Positions 26,598-35,445 are shown, counted from the first letter of the stretch. The stretch is DNA of 40,549 bases from an uncultured beta proteobacterium (GCA_903845345.1 CAIMXF010000559.1:1-40549); one strand, 5' to 3'. Made by a program: numbers and translations. Notes: generated from the sequence alone by a model not told the origin.

Positions 26598-27383
26598 TCA
26601 GTCGTTTCGCATGAGCAGGAATGCTACCTTGCGTTGCACGCTGCGCGGCATGAGCCGGTTGCTCCATGCGGTGGCGGCGTTGAGCCACCCTGGAACGACG
26701 GAGGCGCGTCCCCGCTCCAGTGCGCGCAGACCGATGCGAACGACGGGCCGGCTACGCATCATGACGAGGCGCTGGTAGAGGGTCGCCTTCTGGCCCGATA
26801 CCTTCAGGAACTCGGTCGCCGTGATGCCGGGCGAAAGCACGGTCACGGTCACGCCGCGCGGACGCAACTCTTCGTGGAGCGCTTCGCCGAACAGCAGGAC
26901 GTAGGACTTGCTGGCGCTGTAGGCCGCGTAGGTCGGCGTGGATTGGTATCCACCGATGGAGGCGACGAGCAGGATCCGTCCTGAACCCCGTCGGGCCATC
27001 GCACCACCGAACGCGTGCGTGAGTTCGGTCAGCGTGAGCATGTTGAGCTGCAACATGTCCAAGGTCCGCTGCAGGGGTTGGTCGACGAATTCGCCGAACA
27101 GGCCGTAGCCGGCGTTGTTGATCAACGTGTCGACGACGATGCCCTCGGCGTCCAGCCGCGACAACAATTCCGCGCCGACACCGGTTCGGGCCAGATCCAG
27201 TCCGATGACCTTCACGCGCACGTCGTGTGCGCGTTCGAGCTCGGCGGCCAGCGCCTGCATCGGCTCGACTCGACGTGCCACCAGAACGAGGTTGTCTCCC
27301 CGCGCAGCAAGCTCACGCGCGAAGTCCACACCGAAGCCACTGGATGCGCCCGTGATCAGGGCCCACTTCCCGGAATTCGCCAT
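26598..27383 (-). CDS. Short-chain dehydrogenase/reductase
   Basis: The start is taken at ATG 27383 because a GGAG site lies six bases upstream; ATG 27395, four codons earlier, has no site. The 261-aa product is a classical SDR: cofactor motif TGASSGFG (11-18), NNAGYG (89-94) and catalytic Ser142, Tyr155 and Lys159 (YSASK). Arg37 and Arg38 after the second strand suggest NADP(H) preference. The C-terminal part (about residues 195-261) is basic and may lie on the membrane. Members of this group act on fatty or steroid-like alcohols and ketones, but the substrate is not readable. It is followed by a TetR gene and controlled by a promoter with matching palindromes. Confidence 0.92.
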   Translation of the reverse strand: MANSGKWALITGASSGFGVDFARELAARGDNLVLVARRVEPMQALAAELERAHDVRVKVIGLDLARTGVGAELLSRLDAEGIVVDTLINNAGYGLFGEFVDQPLQRTLDMLQLNMLTLTELTHAFGGAMARRGSGRILLVASIGGYQSTPTYAAYSASKSYVLLFGEALHEELRPRGVTVTVLSPGITATEFLKVSGQKATLYQRLVMMRSRPVVRIGLRALERGRASVVPGWLNAATAWSNRLMPRSVQRKVAFLLMRND

Positions 27384-27398
27384 CTTCAACTCCATTGA

Positions 27399-27413
27399 AT
27401 GACCAAGGGTCAA
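27399..27413. promoter_or_regulatory. Operator O2: ATGACC-AAG-GGTCAA
   Basis: This second copy of the O1 palindrome has one mismatch in the outer base of one arm. Its centre is 29 bp from that of O1, and it begins right at the expected transcription start. Two sites on nearly the same DNA face suggest binding of two repressor dimers. Confidence 0.6.
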
Positions 27414-27420
27414 TGAACGA

Positions 27421-27449
27421 ACTATAAATGACCGGCGGTCATATAACAA
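27421..27449 (-). promoter_or_regulatory. Promoter of the SDR-TetR operon
   Basis: On the minus strand TTGTTA (27449-27444) and TATAGT (27426-27421) are separated by exactly 17 bp. The expected start site is near 27414, about 30 nt before the SDR ATG. The spacer is filled by the palindrome at 27428-27442. Confidence 0.65.
27428..27442. promoter_or_regulatory. Operator O1: ATGACC-GGC-GGTCAT
   Basis: A perfect inverted repeat with 6-bp arms and a 3-bp centre lies exactly within the 17-bp spacer between -35 and -10. A bound dimer would exclude RNA polymerase. The neighbouring TetR-type protein is the obvious ligand. Confidence 0.65.
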
Positions 27450-27631
27450 GAGAAATCGATCAGCAGGAAGGAGATCGGTGCATTGCACGACAGGGCTTGC
27501 TCGACGGCTGGAATGGCGGGTTCCGCCGCGACGGGCAGTCCGTACTCATCAAGCCGGCAGGGGCGCGTCGATCGTCGGTCGCGCGAGGCGGCGCGGCATC
27601 GAGCGGCGCAACGCCCACCGGTGACCCTCGG

Positions 27632-28483
27632 TCAGGCCAGTCGCAGATCTCGCCGAAAGGAACGCGGCGTGACGTGGAAGCGAGCCTTGAACTGGACGTT
27701 GAAATTGGACAGCGTCGCGAAGCCGCAGGTCGTCGCGATGTCCGCGATGGGCCGATCGCTGCGGCTGAGACGCAGGCAGGCTTCGCTGCAGCGAACGTCG
27801 TTGATGTATTCGCTGAAGTTCTTTCCCACTTCGCGCCTGAAGTAGCGGCTGAACGCGGCAGGCGTGACGTGAACCAGACGGGCGGCCTCCTCCACGGCCA
27901 GTGGCCGCTCGAGGTTCGCGTGGATCCAGTGGATCACGCGGTCGATGCGGCGATCCTCCCGGCTGCGGGGCGAGGTCAGCGTCGTGCTCACCGCGATGGG
28001 CTCCAGATCTTGCGGGCTTTCCGAGAGTCTTTCGAGCACCTCGAAAAGCGTCGCGATCCTCCGCAGTCCCCGGGCTTCGACGATTCGTTCGAGGGAGGCG
28101 CGGACCTCATTGGCCGCAACGCCTTGGATCCTCAGACCCGACGAGGCGCGAGTGACCAGCTCCTTCAGGCGGGCGAGTTCAGGAATCGGACTGCCAACGA
28201 TCAGGTCGGGTGCGAACTGGACGACCGTCGCGACGTGAGGCTCGCCCCGATGCGCAAGGGAGCTCACCCACGCGTGCGCCACATCGGGCCCCAACAGCAC
28301 GAGGTCGCCCGCATGGAACGGCTCGACATTGCCGGCCACGAAGCGAAGGCCGCTTCCCTGTTCGATCCAAGTGAGTTCCAGGTGGCGATGCCGATGGCGC
28401 GCCGTCCTGAACGAGTCCAGTGTCAGACGCATGACCCGCAGCGATTCGTCCGGGTGAGCAATGTGCTCCTCGATGTACTTCAT
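27632..28483 (-). CDS. AraC family transcriptional regulator
   Basis: The 283-aa protein has an N-terminal cupin-type sensing domain: RHRHRHLELTWIEQGSGLRF, then the jelly-roll strands NVEPFHAGDLVLLGPDVAHAW. A helical linker follows, and a C-terminal AraC DNA-binding domain from about residue 183 (RVIHWIHANLERPLAVEEAA, FSRYFRREVGKNFSEYINDV, IADIATTCGFATLSNFNVQF). Cupin-type AraC regulators often sense sugars. It is divergent from the six-gene operon starting at 28614, and three phased 10-bp direct repeats lie between the two genes. It is therefore the likely activator of that operon. The inducer is unknown; a sugar released from the glycan is a reasonable guess. Confidence 0.93.
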   Translation of the reverse strand: MKYIEEHIAHPDESLRVMRLTLDSFRTARHRHRHLELTWIEQGSGLRFVAGNVEPFHAGDLVLLGPDVAHAWVSSLAHRGEPHVATVVQFAPDLIVGSPIPELARLKELVTRASSGLRIQGVAANEVRASLERIVEARGLRRIATLFEVLERLSESPQDLEPIAVSTTLTSPRSREDRRIDRVIHWIHANLERPLAVEEAARLVHVTPAAFSRYFRREVGKNFSEYINDVRCSEACLRLSRSDRPIADIATTCGFATLSNFNVQFKARFHVTPRSFRRDLRLA

Positions 28484-28515
28484 GGGCCGGCCATCCAGGC
28501 ATTCGGGTCAGAAAA

Positions 28516-28545
28516 CAGTCATTTGCAGTGATTGTCAGCCATTCC
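28516..28545. promoter_or_regulatory. Three phased 10-bp direct repeats between AraC and its operon
   Basis: CAGTCATTTG (28516-28525), CAGTGATTGT (28526-28535) and CAGCCATTCC (28536-28545) follow each other without gaps. They share CAG-N2-ATT and are spaced one helical turn apart. Direct repeats are the usual target of AraC-type regulators. They lie 32 bp from the AraC start and 68 bp from the dioxygenase start, so one array could control both. Confidence 0.55.
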
Positions 28546-28613
28546 GGATTCGCGCTCACGTCGAGATACTTCACGGTCGCCAGTTCGTTGCGCGAAGCAT
28601 TCGCGAAGCGCTC

Positions 28614-29468
28614 ATGAAATCCCCATTCGACATCGACTCACGCTATCCGCTCACCGACGATCACATCGCCCGGTTCTCGCGCGACGGATTCATCAAGCTG
28701 AAGGACGTGCTGCCTGCGCAGGCGCTGAGGCACTACGGCCACGAGATCACCCGCCTCACCGTCGAGATGAACGGGCAGAGCCTCCCGATGAACGAACGCA
28801 GCACCTATGACCGTGCCTTCCTGCAGGTCATGAACCTCTGGCAGCACAGCCACAGGGTGCGTGAATTCGTGCTTGGCCGACGGCTCGGGCGGATTGCCGC
28901 CGAACTGCTGCAGGTCCGGGGCGTTCGCCTCTACCACGACCAGTCGCTCTACAAGGAACCCGGTGGCGGCATCACGCCCGCGCACGCCGACCAGTACTAC
29001 TGGCCGCTTGCCAGCGACCGCACCGTCACGGCCTGGATTCCGCTGCAGCCCGTTCCGACGGACATGGGCCCGTTGGGCTTCTTCGCCAGGAGTCAATCGG
29101 TGGAGTTCGGACGCGACCTCGGGATCTCCGACGAAAGCGAGGAGACGATCGGCGCGAACATGCAGCGGCACGGGTTCGAGCTTGTCGACGGCCCGTTCGA
29201 TCTGGGTGAAGTCAGCTTCCATCTGGGCTGGACATTTCACAGGGCCGGCGCCAACCTCTGCGAACGTCCGCGTGCGGTCATGACCGTCATCTACATGGAC
29301 TCGGACATGCTTCTCGCCCCCGCGGCCAACGAGGTGCAGCGCAACGACGCCGCGCAATGGTGCCCGGGCGTGGTGCCCGGCGCGCGGATCGACTCGCCGC
29401 TCAATCCGGTGATCTGGAGCTCTCCAGGCATCGCCAGCATCGTGCAGGGTCGGGCACGCGCCCATTGA
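28614..29468 (+). CDS. Phytanoyl-CoA dioxygenase family protein
   Basis: The start is ATG 28614, giving 284 aa; the open frame extends to 28461, but that part overlaps the AraC start region and is not family-like. It belongs to the Fe(II)/2-oxoglutarate-dependent PhyH family. Near the N-terminus is FSRDGFIKLKDVLPAQAL. The iron ligands are His124-x-Asp126 (PAHADQYYW) and His209 (WTFHRAGAN), with Arg220 (ERPRAV) placed to bind 2-oxoglutarate. Family members hydroxylate lipids or small secondary metabolites; the substrate here is unknown. There is no signal peptide, so it is cytoplasmic. It is the first gene of the operon with the glycosidases, 22 bp before the esterase. Confidence 0.9.
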   Translation: MKSPFDIDSRYPLTDDHIARFSRDGFIKLKDVLPAQALRHYGHEITRLTVEMNGQSLPMNERSTYDRAFLQVMNLWQHSHRVREFVLGRRLGRIAAELLQVRGVRLYHDQSLYKEPGGGITPAHADQYYWPLASDRTVTAWIPLQPVPTDMGPLGFFARSQSVEFGRDLGISDESEETIGANMQRHGFELVDGPFDLGEVSFHLGWTFHRAGANLCERPRAVMTVIYMDSDMLLAPAANEVQRNDAAQWCPGVVPGARIDSPLNPVIWSSPGIASIVQGRARAH

Positions 29469-29490
29469 AAGCCGTCAACCGGAGCCACTC

Positions 29491-30429
29491 ATGATTTCGA
29501 TCCCTTCTCTCTCGCGCATCGTCCCGACGCTGGCGCTCGTGCTCGGGCTGTGTGCCAGTCTCGCGGTGCAGGCACAGGAAGTCGTCCATGTCGAGACAGG
29601 ACACGTGGACCGGCTTGCCGCCTTTCCATCCCGCTTCGTCGCGCCACGAAACGTGGACGTCTGGCTGCCCGCCGGCTACGCACCGTCCCATCGCTACCAG
29701 GTGCTCTACATGCAAGACGGGCAGATGCTCTTCGACGACAAGACGACCTGGAACGGCCAGTCCTGGCATGTGGATCGGGCCCTGGAGCGGCTCATGAAGT
29801 CCGGCGCGATACCGGACACCATCGTCGTGGGCATCTGGAACAACGGCGACTACCGCCACGCCGAGTACTTCCCGCAGAAGTTCCTCGAGACGATGCCCGT
29901 CGACCAGCGTCAGAAGCTGATAGACGGCGCCCTGAAAGGCAAGCCGCTCGCCGACAACTACCTGCGCTTCCTCGTCGAGGAACTCAAACCGGAGATCGAC
30001 CGTCGCTACTCGACGCGTCCAGGTCCCGCCAGCACCTTCATCGCCGGATCGAGCATGGGCGCGCTGATCTCGGTGTACGCCATGAACGAGTACCCGCAGG
30101 TATTCGGAGGCGCGGCGGGCTTGTCCACGCACTGGATCGGCGTCATGACGCGCAACGCCGTCATCCCGCTGGCAGCGTTCAACTACCTCGAACGCCACCT
30201 CGCCGATCCACGCACTCACCGCTTGTACCAGGACCATGGGTCGCTGGACCTGGATGCGCTGTACGAGCCCTATCAGTCGTTCGTCGACGAACTGGTGCGT
30301 GAACATGGATACGGAGAGGATCGGTTCATGACCCGCGTGTTCGACGGACAGGGTCATAACGAAAGGGCCTGGGCCATGCGCCTCGAGATCCCCCTGACCT
30401 TCCTGCTTCGCGGCGAGAAGGCGGAATGA
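29491..30429 (+). CDS. Exported esterase (esterase D / enterochelin-esterase-like)
   Basis: The 312-aa protein has a Sec signal peptide (TLALVLGLCASLAVQAQ, cleaved near residue 29). The mature part is a PF00756-type alpha/beta hydrolase: NVDVWLPAGYAPSHRYQVLY, then VVGIWNNGDYRHAEYFPQKF. The nucleophile is Ser188 in GSSMG and His289 is in GQGHNERAW. Acetyl-xylan, feruloyl and other carbohydrate esterases share this fold. In front of a GH92 mannosidase it probably removes ester groups from a glycan or glycoconjugate. A GGAG site precedes the ATG. The stop overlaps the next start by four bases. Confidence 0.9.
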   Translation: MISIPSLSRIVPTLALVLGLCASLAVQAQEVVHVETGHVDRLAAFPSRFVAPRNVDVWLPAGYAPSHRYQVLYMQDGQMLFDDKTTWNGQSWHVDRALERLMKSGAIPDTIVVGIWNNGDYRHAEYFPQKFLETMPVDQRQKLIDGALKGKPLADNYLRFLVEELKPEIDRRYSTRPGPASTFIAGSSMGALISVYAMNEYPQVFGGAAGLSTHWIGVMTRNAVIPLAAFNYLERHLADPRTHRLYQDHGSLDLDALYEPYQSFVDELVREHGYGEDRFMTRVFDGQGHNERAWAMRLEIPLTFLLRGEKAE

Positions 30430-32672
30430 AGGCCCTGCGTTCTTGCGCAGCGATGGTCGTCGCGATCGCGTGCTGCGCGCCCGCCGCCGGCGCCCGGGTC
30501 GAAGACGTCACGTCGCTGGTCAATCCGTTCGTGGGAACCGACGGGACGGGTCACACCTTCCCGGGGGCCAGCCTGCCATTCGGCATGGTCGCGCCCAGTC
30601 CCGACAATGCCGACCGCGGCTGGGACTACACGAGCGGCTACCAGTACCGTGCCAGGCGCATCCTCGGATTCTCCAACACGCACATGAGCGGGACAGGCAT
30701 CGGAGAACTCGGGGATGTGTTGCTCCAGCCGGCCCAGGGAGCGCACTGGAGCCTGTCGACCACCGACTTCTCATCGCGTTACGACAAGCCGTCGGAGTCG
30801 GCTCAACCCGGCTACTACGCGGTCGGATTGCCTGCGCACCACGTCACGGTGGAACTGACCGCGGCGCAGCGCGTCGCCTTCCACCGCTACACGTTTGCAC
30901 GAACGGGCCATGTGCAGGTCCTGCTCGATCTGCAGCATGGCATCCGGTTCAACGAGAATCCGCGGGTCACACGCAGCGAAGTCGGCACGGACGCTTCCGC
31001 TGGCGAGATATCGGGCACGCTTCACAGCGCGCAATGGGTCGATCGCGAGGCCTCCTTCGTCGTCCATTTCGATCGGCCGATCGATCGTCTCGAGGCGCTG
31101 CCTGCTCGTCCCGGTGACAAGGCGCCGCGCTACCTGCTCGAATTCGACCTGGGCGACAAGCGCGTGCTCGAGGCGAGGGTGGCCATGTCGACCGTCGACG
31201 TCGCGGGCGCACGCCGGAACCTGGAACAGGTGGCGAGCTCCGGATTCGACGACGTCCGCGCAGACGCCCATCGCACATGGGGCGAATTGCTCGGGCGAAT
31301 CAGCATCGATGCACCGCCGCGGCAGATGAGGACCTTCTATTCGGCGCTCTATCACGCCGTGCTGCATCCCAGCGACATCGCCGATGCGGACGGACGAGTG
31401 CGCGGTCCGACCGGCGAGGTCATCGTCGCGCGCGGCGGACATTACTACTCGACGCTGTCGCTCTGGGACACCTTCCGCGGCGTGCATCCCCTGCTGACGC
31501 TGCTGGCACCGGAGCGGGTCGACGGGATGATCCTGACCTTGCTCGACCATCAGCGCGCGATGGGCTACCTGCCACTCTGGACGGCATGGGGCCGCGAAAC
31601 ATGGACGATGATCGGCAACCCGGCCCTGCCTGTCATCGCCAATGCCGTCTCCGAAGGCTTCCACGGCTTTCCTCGCGACGAGGCGCTCGCGGCGATGGTG
31701 CAGACCTCCACCGCCGAGCGCCACGGCGCACCGGCATGGGCGCAGCAGGACTGGTCGACCTATGCGAGGTACGGCTACCTTCCGTTCGACGTCGCACCCG
31801 GCGAATCCGTTTCGAAATCGCTCGAGTACGGGATCGGCGACGACGCGGTTGCACGCGTGGCGCAGGCAACCGGCCACACCGACCTCGAGCAACGATTCGA
31901 CAAGCGCGCCCAAGGCTACCGGCTGCTCTTCGATCCTGCCACCCGGATGATGCGGGGCCGCGATTCCGCGGGACGCTGGCGGACGCCCTTCGATCCGCTG
32001 ACGCCGACCTCGCCCTTGAACAACCCCGGCGACTACACCGAAGCCAACGCCTGGCAGTACACGCTGACGCCGGCGCTGCACGACCCGCAGGGGCTGGTCG
32101 ACCTGCTGGGCGGGCGCCAGCGCTTCGAGGCGTGGCTGGACGCCTTCTTCACGACCCAGGCGCCCGGCGACGACAAGCACCTCGGCCAGGAAGCGCTGAT
32201 CGGCCAGTATGCGCACGGCAACGAGCCCAGCCATCACATCGCCTACCTGTATGCCTACACGGATTCACCCTGGAAAGCGCACCTCCTGATCCGGCGCATC
32301 AGCCGCGCCTTCTATTCGGATCGACCCGACGGCGTGACCGGCAACGACGACTGCGGGCAGATGAGCGCGTGGTACGTGCTGTCCACGCTCGGCTTCTATC
32401 CGGTGGTGCCTGCCAGCGGCGACTTCGTCGCGGGCGCACCGCAGGTCCGGGCGGCGACGTTGCGACTGCCGGGCGGCCTGATGCTGAAGATTCATGCCGA
32501 CGGCTTCGGCGAACGTCATCCCTTTGCGGCGTCGATCCGCCTGAACGGCCAGGCACTCGAGCCCACGACGCTCCACTATCGCGATCTGATGTCCGGCGGA
32601 GACCTGCGCTTCGAGATGAGAAGCGTGCCCGTGAAGGCAAGTCCAGCTTCGCAACGGCGAGGAATCGAATGA
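30426..32672 (+). CDS. GH92 family alpha-mannosidase
   Basis: The 748-aa protein has a short signal peptide (MKALRSCAAMVVAIACCAPAAGA). The GH92 N-terminal signature follows: LVNPFVGTDGTGHTFPGA and GFSNTHMSGTGIGELGD. In the (alpha/alpha)6 domain the predicted acid is Glu600 (HGNEPSHHIAYLY) and the base pair Asp641-Asp642 (GNDDCGQMSAWYV). GH92 enzymes are calcium-dependent exo-acting alpha-mannosidases that invert configuration, mostly on alpha-1,2/1,3-linked mannose. The ATG overlaps the esterase stop, and the stop overlaps the next ATG, so translation is coupled on both sides. It is probably periplasmic. Most characterised members come from glycan-utilisation loci. Confidence 0.94.
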   Translation: MKALRSCAAMVVAIACCAPAAGARVEDVTSLVNPFVGTDGTGHTFPGASLPFGMVAPSPDNADRGWDYTSGYQYRARRILGFSNTHMSGTGIGELGDVLLQPAQGAHWSLSTTDFSSRYDKPSESAQPGYYAVGLPAHHVTVELTAAQRVAFHRYTFARTGHVQVLLDLQHGIRFNENPRVTRSEVGTDASAGEISGTLHSAQWVDREASFVVHFDRPIDRLEALPARPGDKAPRYLLEFDLGDKRVLEARVAMSTVDVAGARRNLEQVASSGFDDVRADAHRTWGELLGRISIDAPPRQMRTFYSALYHAVLHPSDIADADGRVRGPTGEVIVARGGHYYSTLSLWDTFRGVHPLLTLLAPERVDGMILTLLDHQRAMGYLPLWTAWGRETWTMIGNPALPVIANAVSEGFHGFPRDEALAAMVQTSTAERHGAPAWAQQDWSTYARYGYLPFDVAPGESVSKSLEYGIGDDAVARVAQATGHTDLEQRFDKRAQGYRLLFDPATRMMRGRDSAGRWRTPFDPLTPTSPLNNPGDYTEANAWQYTLTPALHDPQGLVDLLGGRQRFEAWLDAFFTTQAPGDDKHLGQEALIGQYAHGNEPSHHIAYLYAYTDSPWKAHLLIRRISRAFYSDRPDGVTGNDDCGQMSAWYVLSTLGFYPVVPASGDFVAGAPQVRAATLRLPGGLMLKIHADGFGERHPFAASIRLNGQALEPTTLHYRDLMSGGDLRFEMRSVPVKASPASQRRGIE

Positions 32673-35074
32673 CCAACTCGAAGTGCGGATCACCCCGCGC
32701 CGTCCAGGGCTTGAATCGTCGTGACTGGCTTGCCGGCACCGCGGCAATGGCGGGCGCCGCCCGGGCTTGGCCGCAAACCACGGCCGATGCCGCGGACCCG
32801 GCTTCGCATGCGCATGGCCATGTTCATCCCGCCGACGCTTCTGCGGAGGCCGCGGTTGCTGACGACCTCGTCCAGCCGATGCTGGACCTGGCCGACCGCG
32901 TCGTGGAGTCGCTTGCCCGGCTCGGGGAGCCGGTGCCCACGCAGGCCTGGGCGGCCATCCGGCAACTCACCGCCGACGGCGATTTGCGACAGGCGGCGTC
33001 CCGGGCGCTCGCGTTGCTGCAGTCGCGAGTCCTGCTGACGGCCACGGTCACGCCGGAGGCACGCGTCAGTGTCAAGTCCGCCGTCTCGGGTGCTGCCTCG
33101 CTGGTGCAAGGCGGCTGGCGGGTGTATCTGGTCAAGATCGTCAACCCGGCGTGCGTCCCTGGCCGTCTGGGGGCTTCGAGTCCGAGTGCCATTCCAGTCA
33201 ATGGACTCTATCCCCCGGAGGTTCATTCGGGCGGAAGCATGGGCCAGGTCGGCGCGCCGACAACGCGTGGGGACGTGGCGCTGAGATGGATGGACCTCGA
33301 GGTTCATGACGCTGCGCCGCTCGAAGCCGTGCTGCAGGCGTTGCCTGTGGACTTCAAGATCGTGTGCATCTACGCACGAGACCCAGGGCTCCACACCGCC
33401 ACCATCGCGCTGGACATCGGCCCGGGCACCGGCGACATCGGCGGCCGCGACAGGGCCAGCATCGCATTCGACGTCCAGCGTGCCTCGATCGTGCGCCTTC
33501 GCATCCATGACGCCGATGGCCAGCCGGCGACTTGTTCCCTGCTGATCACCGATTCATCGGGAAGGGTCCTCCCGTCGCAAACCCGACGCTCGCCACCCGA
33601 CATGTTCTTCCAGCAGAAGATCTATCGTGCCGACGCCGCCACCGTTTCGCTCCCGCCCGGCAGCTACCGCGTCGATGCGACGCGGGGTCCGGAATACCTG
33701 CTCGACAGTCGAGTCCTCAAGGTCTCGGGGCGGATCACCGACGAATGGACCTTCCAGCTTCGACGCTGGGTCGACCCGGGTGCCCGGGGCTGGTACAGCG
33801 GCGACCACCACATCCACGCTGCCGGGTGCGCCCACTACGAACATCCGGAGGAAGGCGTCGGTCCGGAGATGATGGCCCCCCAGGTACTGGGCGAGGGACT
33901 CGCCATCGGCAGCGTGCTGACGTGGGGACCGGGCTTCTACACGCAGAAGCTTCACTTCAGCGGCCGTGACGACCCCGTCTCCACGCCCGGGCACATCCTT
34001 CACTACGACCTCGAGGTCTCCGGCTTCCCTTCATCGCATTGCGGCCACCTGGCCTTGCTCCAGATGAAGGAGATGGACTATCCAGGCACGCGTCTCATCG
34101 AAGAGTGGCCGAGTTCCAACGCGCCCGTCCTGCGCTGGGCACGCCGGCAAGGCGCGGTGACGGGCTATGCGCACGCCGGGGTCGGCCTGTGGGCAGGGAC
34201 GACCGACCTTCCCAACGAGCGCATGCCGGCGTTCGACGGCATCGGCGCCAACGACTACATCGTCACGCTTCCCGAAGGCCTGGTCGACTTCATCAGCACC
34301 TGCAATCATCCGCCGGCGGCCGAGATGAACATCTGGTACCACACCCTCAACGTCGGCCTGCGGTCGCGGATCGCGGGCGAGACGGACTGGCCCTGCTTCT
34401 TCGAAGAGAACATCGGCATGGGGCGCAGTTACGTCAAGCTCGACAAGGCCTTGAGCTATGCGGGCTGGTGCGAGGGTCTCAAGGCGGGACGCTCCTACGT
34501 TTCCGAAGGGCGAGCCCATCTGATGGACTTCGCGGCGCGATGCGGCTCCGAGGCGACGCAGGTTGGCGGTGCCGATCTCAGACTCGAGACGTCGCAGGTC
34601 GTCACCTTCACCGTCGATGCGGCCGCGCGACTCGAGCCGGAGCCGACGGCAGCGACCAGGCTGTTGAAGAACCTCGCGCCCCTCGACAAGCCTTACTGGC
34701 ATGTGGAGCGAGCTCGCGTCGGCGACACCCGCTCCGTGGTCATCGAATTGATCGTCAACGGATATCCGGTCGAATCGCGGCCGTTGCTCGCCGACGGATC
34801 CATGCAGACCCTGGCTTTCAGCGCCCGCATCGAACGCAGCACCTGGGTCGCCTTGCGCATTTCCAATGGCGCCCACACGAACCCGATCTGGATCGACGTC
34901 GGCGGAAAGCCGATCCGGGTCCTGCGCAGCGCGCGCTGGTGTCGGGCGGCGGTGGATCAGTGCTGGAGCCAGAAGAAGCTCCGCATTCGCGCCAGCGAGC
35001 AAGCCCAGGAGGTGCTGCTCTACGACCGCGGCCGCGAGTTCTACGATCGCATGATTGCCGAGGCGACGTCGTGA
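32669..35074 (+). CDS. Tat-exported CehA/McbA-type metallohydrolase
   Basis: The 801-aa product begins at ATG 32669 (overlapping the GH92 stop) with a twin-arginine signal NRRDWLAGTAAMAG (residues 16-29), so it is exported folded. The N-terminal 350 residues are beta-rich and contain no motif I know. A PHP-type metal-binding region starts with SGDHHIHAAG (Asp379, His380, His381, His383). Further possible ligands lie in GYAHAGVGLW and STCNHPPAAEMN. The C-terminal 150 residues resemble the domain seen in CehA/McbA-family hydrolases (RARVGDTRSVVIELIVNGYP). The family includes carbaryl hydrolase and glycan-locus proteins; the substrate here is unknown. The start could also be judged from Tat-motif position alone. 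Confidence 0.85.
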   Translation: MTNSKCGSPRAVQGLNRRDWLAGTAAMAGAARAWPQTTADAADPASHAHGHVHPADASAEAAVADDLVQPMLDLADRVVESLARLGEPVPTQAWAAIRQLTADGDLRQAASRALALLQSRVLLTATVTPEARVSVKSAVSGAASLVQGGWRVYLVKIVNPACVPGRLGASSPSAIPVNGLYPPEVHSGGSMGQVGAPTTRGDVALRWMDLEVHDAAPLEAVLQALPVDFKIVCIYARDPGLHTATIALDIGPGTGDIGGRDRASIAFDVQRASIVRLRIHDADGQPATCSLLITDSSGRVLPSQTRRSPPDMFFQQKIYRADAATVSLPPGSYRVDATRGPEYLLDSRVLKVSGRITDEWTFQLRRWVDPGARGWYSGDHHIHAAGCAHYEHPEEGVGPEMMAPQVLGEGLAIGSVLTWGPGFYTQKLHFSGRDDPVSTPGHILHYDLEVSGFPSSHCGHLALLQMKEMDYPGTRLIEEWPSSNAPVLRWARRQGAVTGYAHAGVGLWAGTTDLPNERMPAFDGIGANDYIVTLPEGLVDFISTCNHPPAAEMNIWYHTLNVGLRSRIAGETDWPCFFEENIGMGRSYVKLDKALSYAGWCEGLKAGRSYVSEGRAHLMDFAARCGSEATQVGGADLRLETSQVVTFTVDAAARLEPEPTAATRLLKNLAPLDKPYWHVERARVGDTRSVVIELIVNGYPVESRPLLADGSMQTLAFSARIERSTWVALRISNGAHTNPIWIDVGGKPIRVLRSARWCRAAVDQCWSQKKLRIRASEQAQEVLLYDRGREFYDRMIAEATS

Positions 35075-35445
35075 TCGGCCGCGCCGGCCCGCGGCCCTGG
35101 CTCGTCTGGGCGGCCTGTTGCCTCTGCACGCAGGCATGGGGAGGCGCCGCGCCTTCGCCGGCCGTTCCAGGAATGCGTCGGGTCGCGAACATGCCCGATG
35201 GCGCACCCGCCATCGCCGTGATCGACTCATCGGGCCACGTCGTGCGGCGCATCGAATGCATCAACAACGGCTGGTACGACATCGACGGCATGGCAGCGCG
35301 CCTGTTGGGATCGCCCGTCTTGATGGCCGCAGTCGTCGAACGCGACGGAGCGATCCGCAGCGAGGACCTCGGACCTGGCAAGTTCGACTGCGTGGTCGTC
35401 GATGCGAAGTTGCCCGCCGGCGGGCCGGAGAATGCACGGCCATGA
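35071..35445 (+). CDS. Unknown 124-aa exported protein in glycan operon
   Basis: The start is GTG 35071, overlapping the previous TGA by four bases (GTGA). The 124-aa product has a signal-like N-terminus (GPRPWLVWAACCLCTQAWGGA). The small mature domain includes AIAVIDSSGHVVRRIECINN, GWYDIDGMAARLLGSP and FDCVVVDAKLP. The mature part has two Cys, near residues 67 and 109, which could form a disulfide. I recognise no family. Because it sits between a metallohydrolase and a GH13 enzyme with overlapping ends on both sides, it is clearly part of the operon. A carbohydrate-binding or accessory role is only a guess. Confidence 0.75.
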   Translation: MIGRAGPRPWLVWAACCLCTQAWGGAAPSPAVPGMRRVANMPDGAPAIAVIDSSGHVVRRIECINNGWYDIDGMAARLLGSPVLMAAVVERDGAIRSEDLGPGKFDCVVVDAKLPAGGPENARP

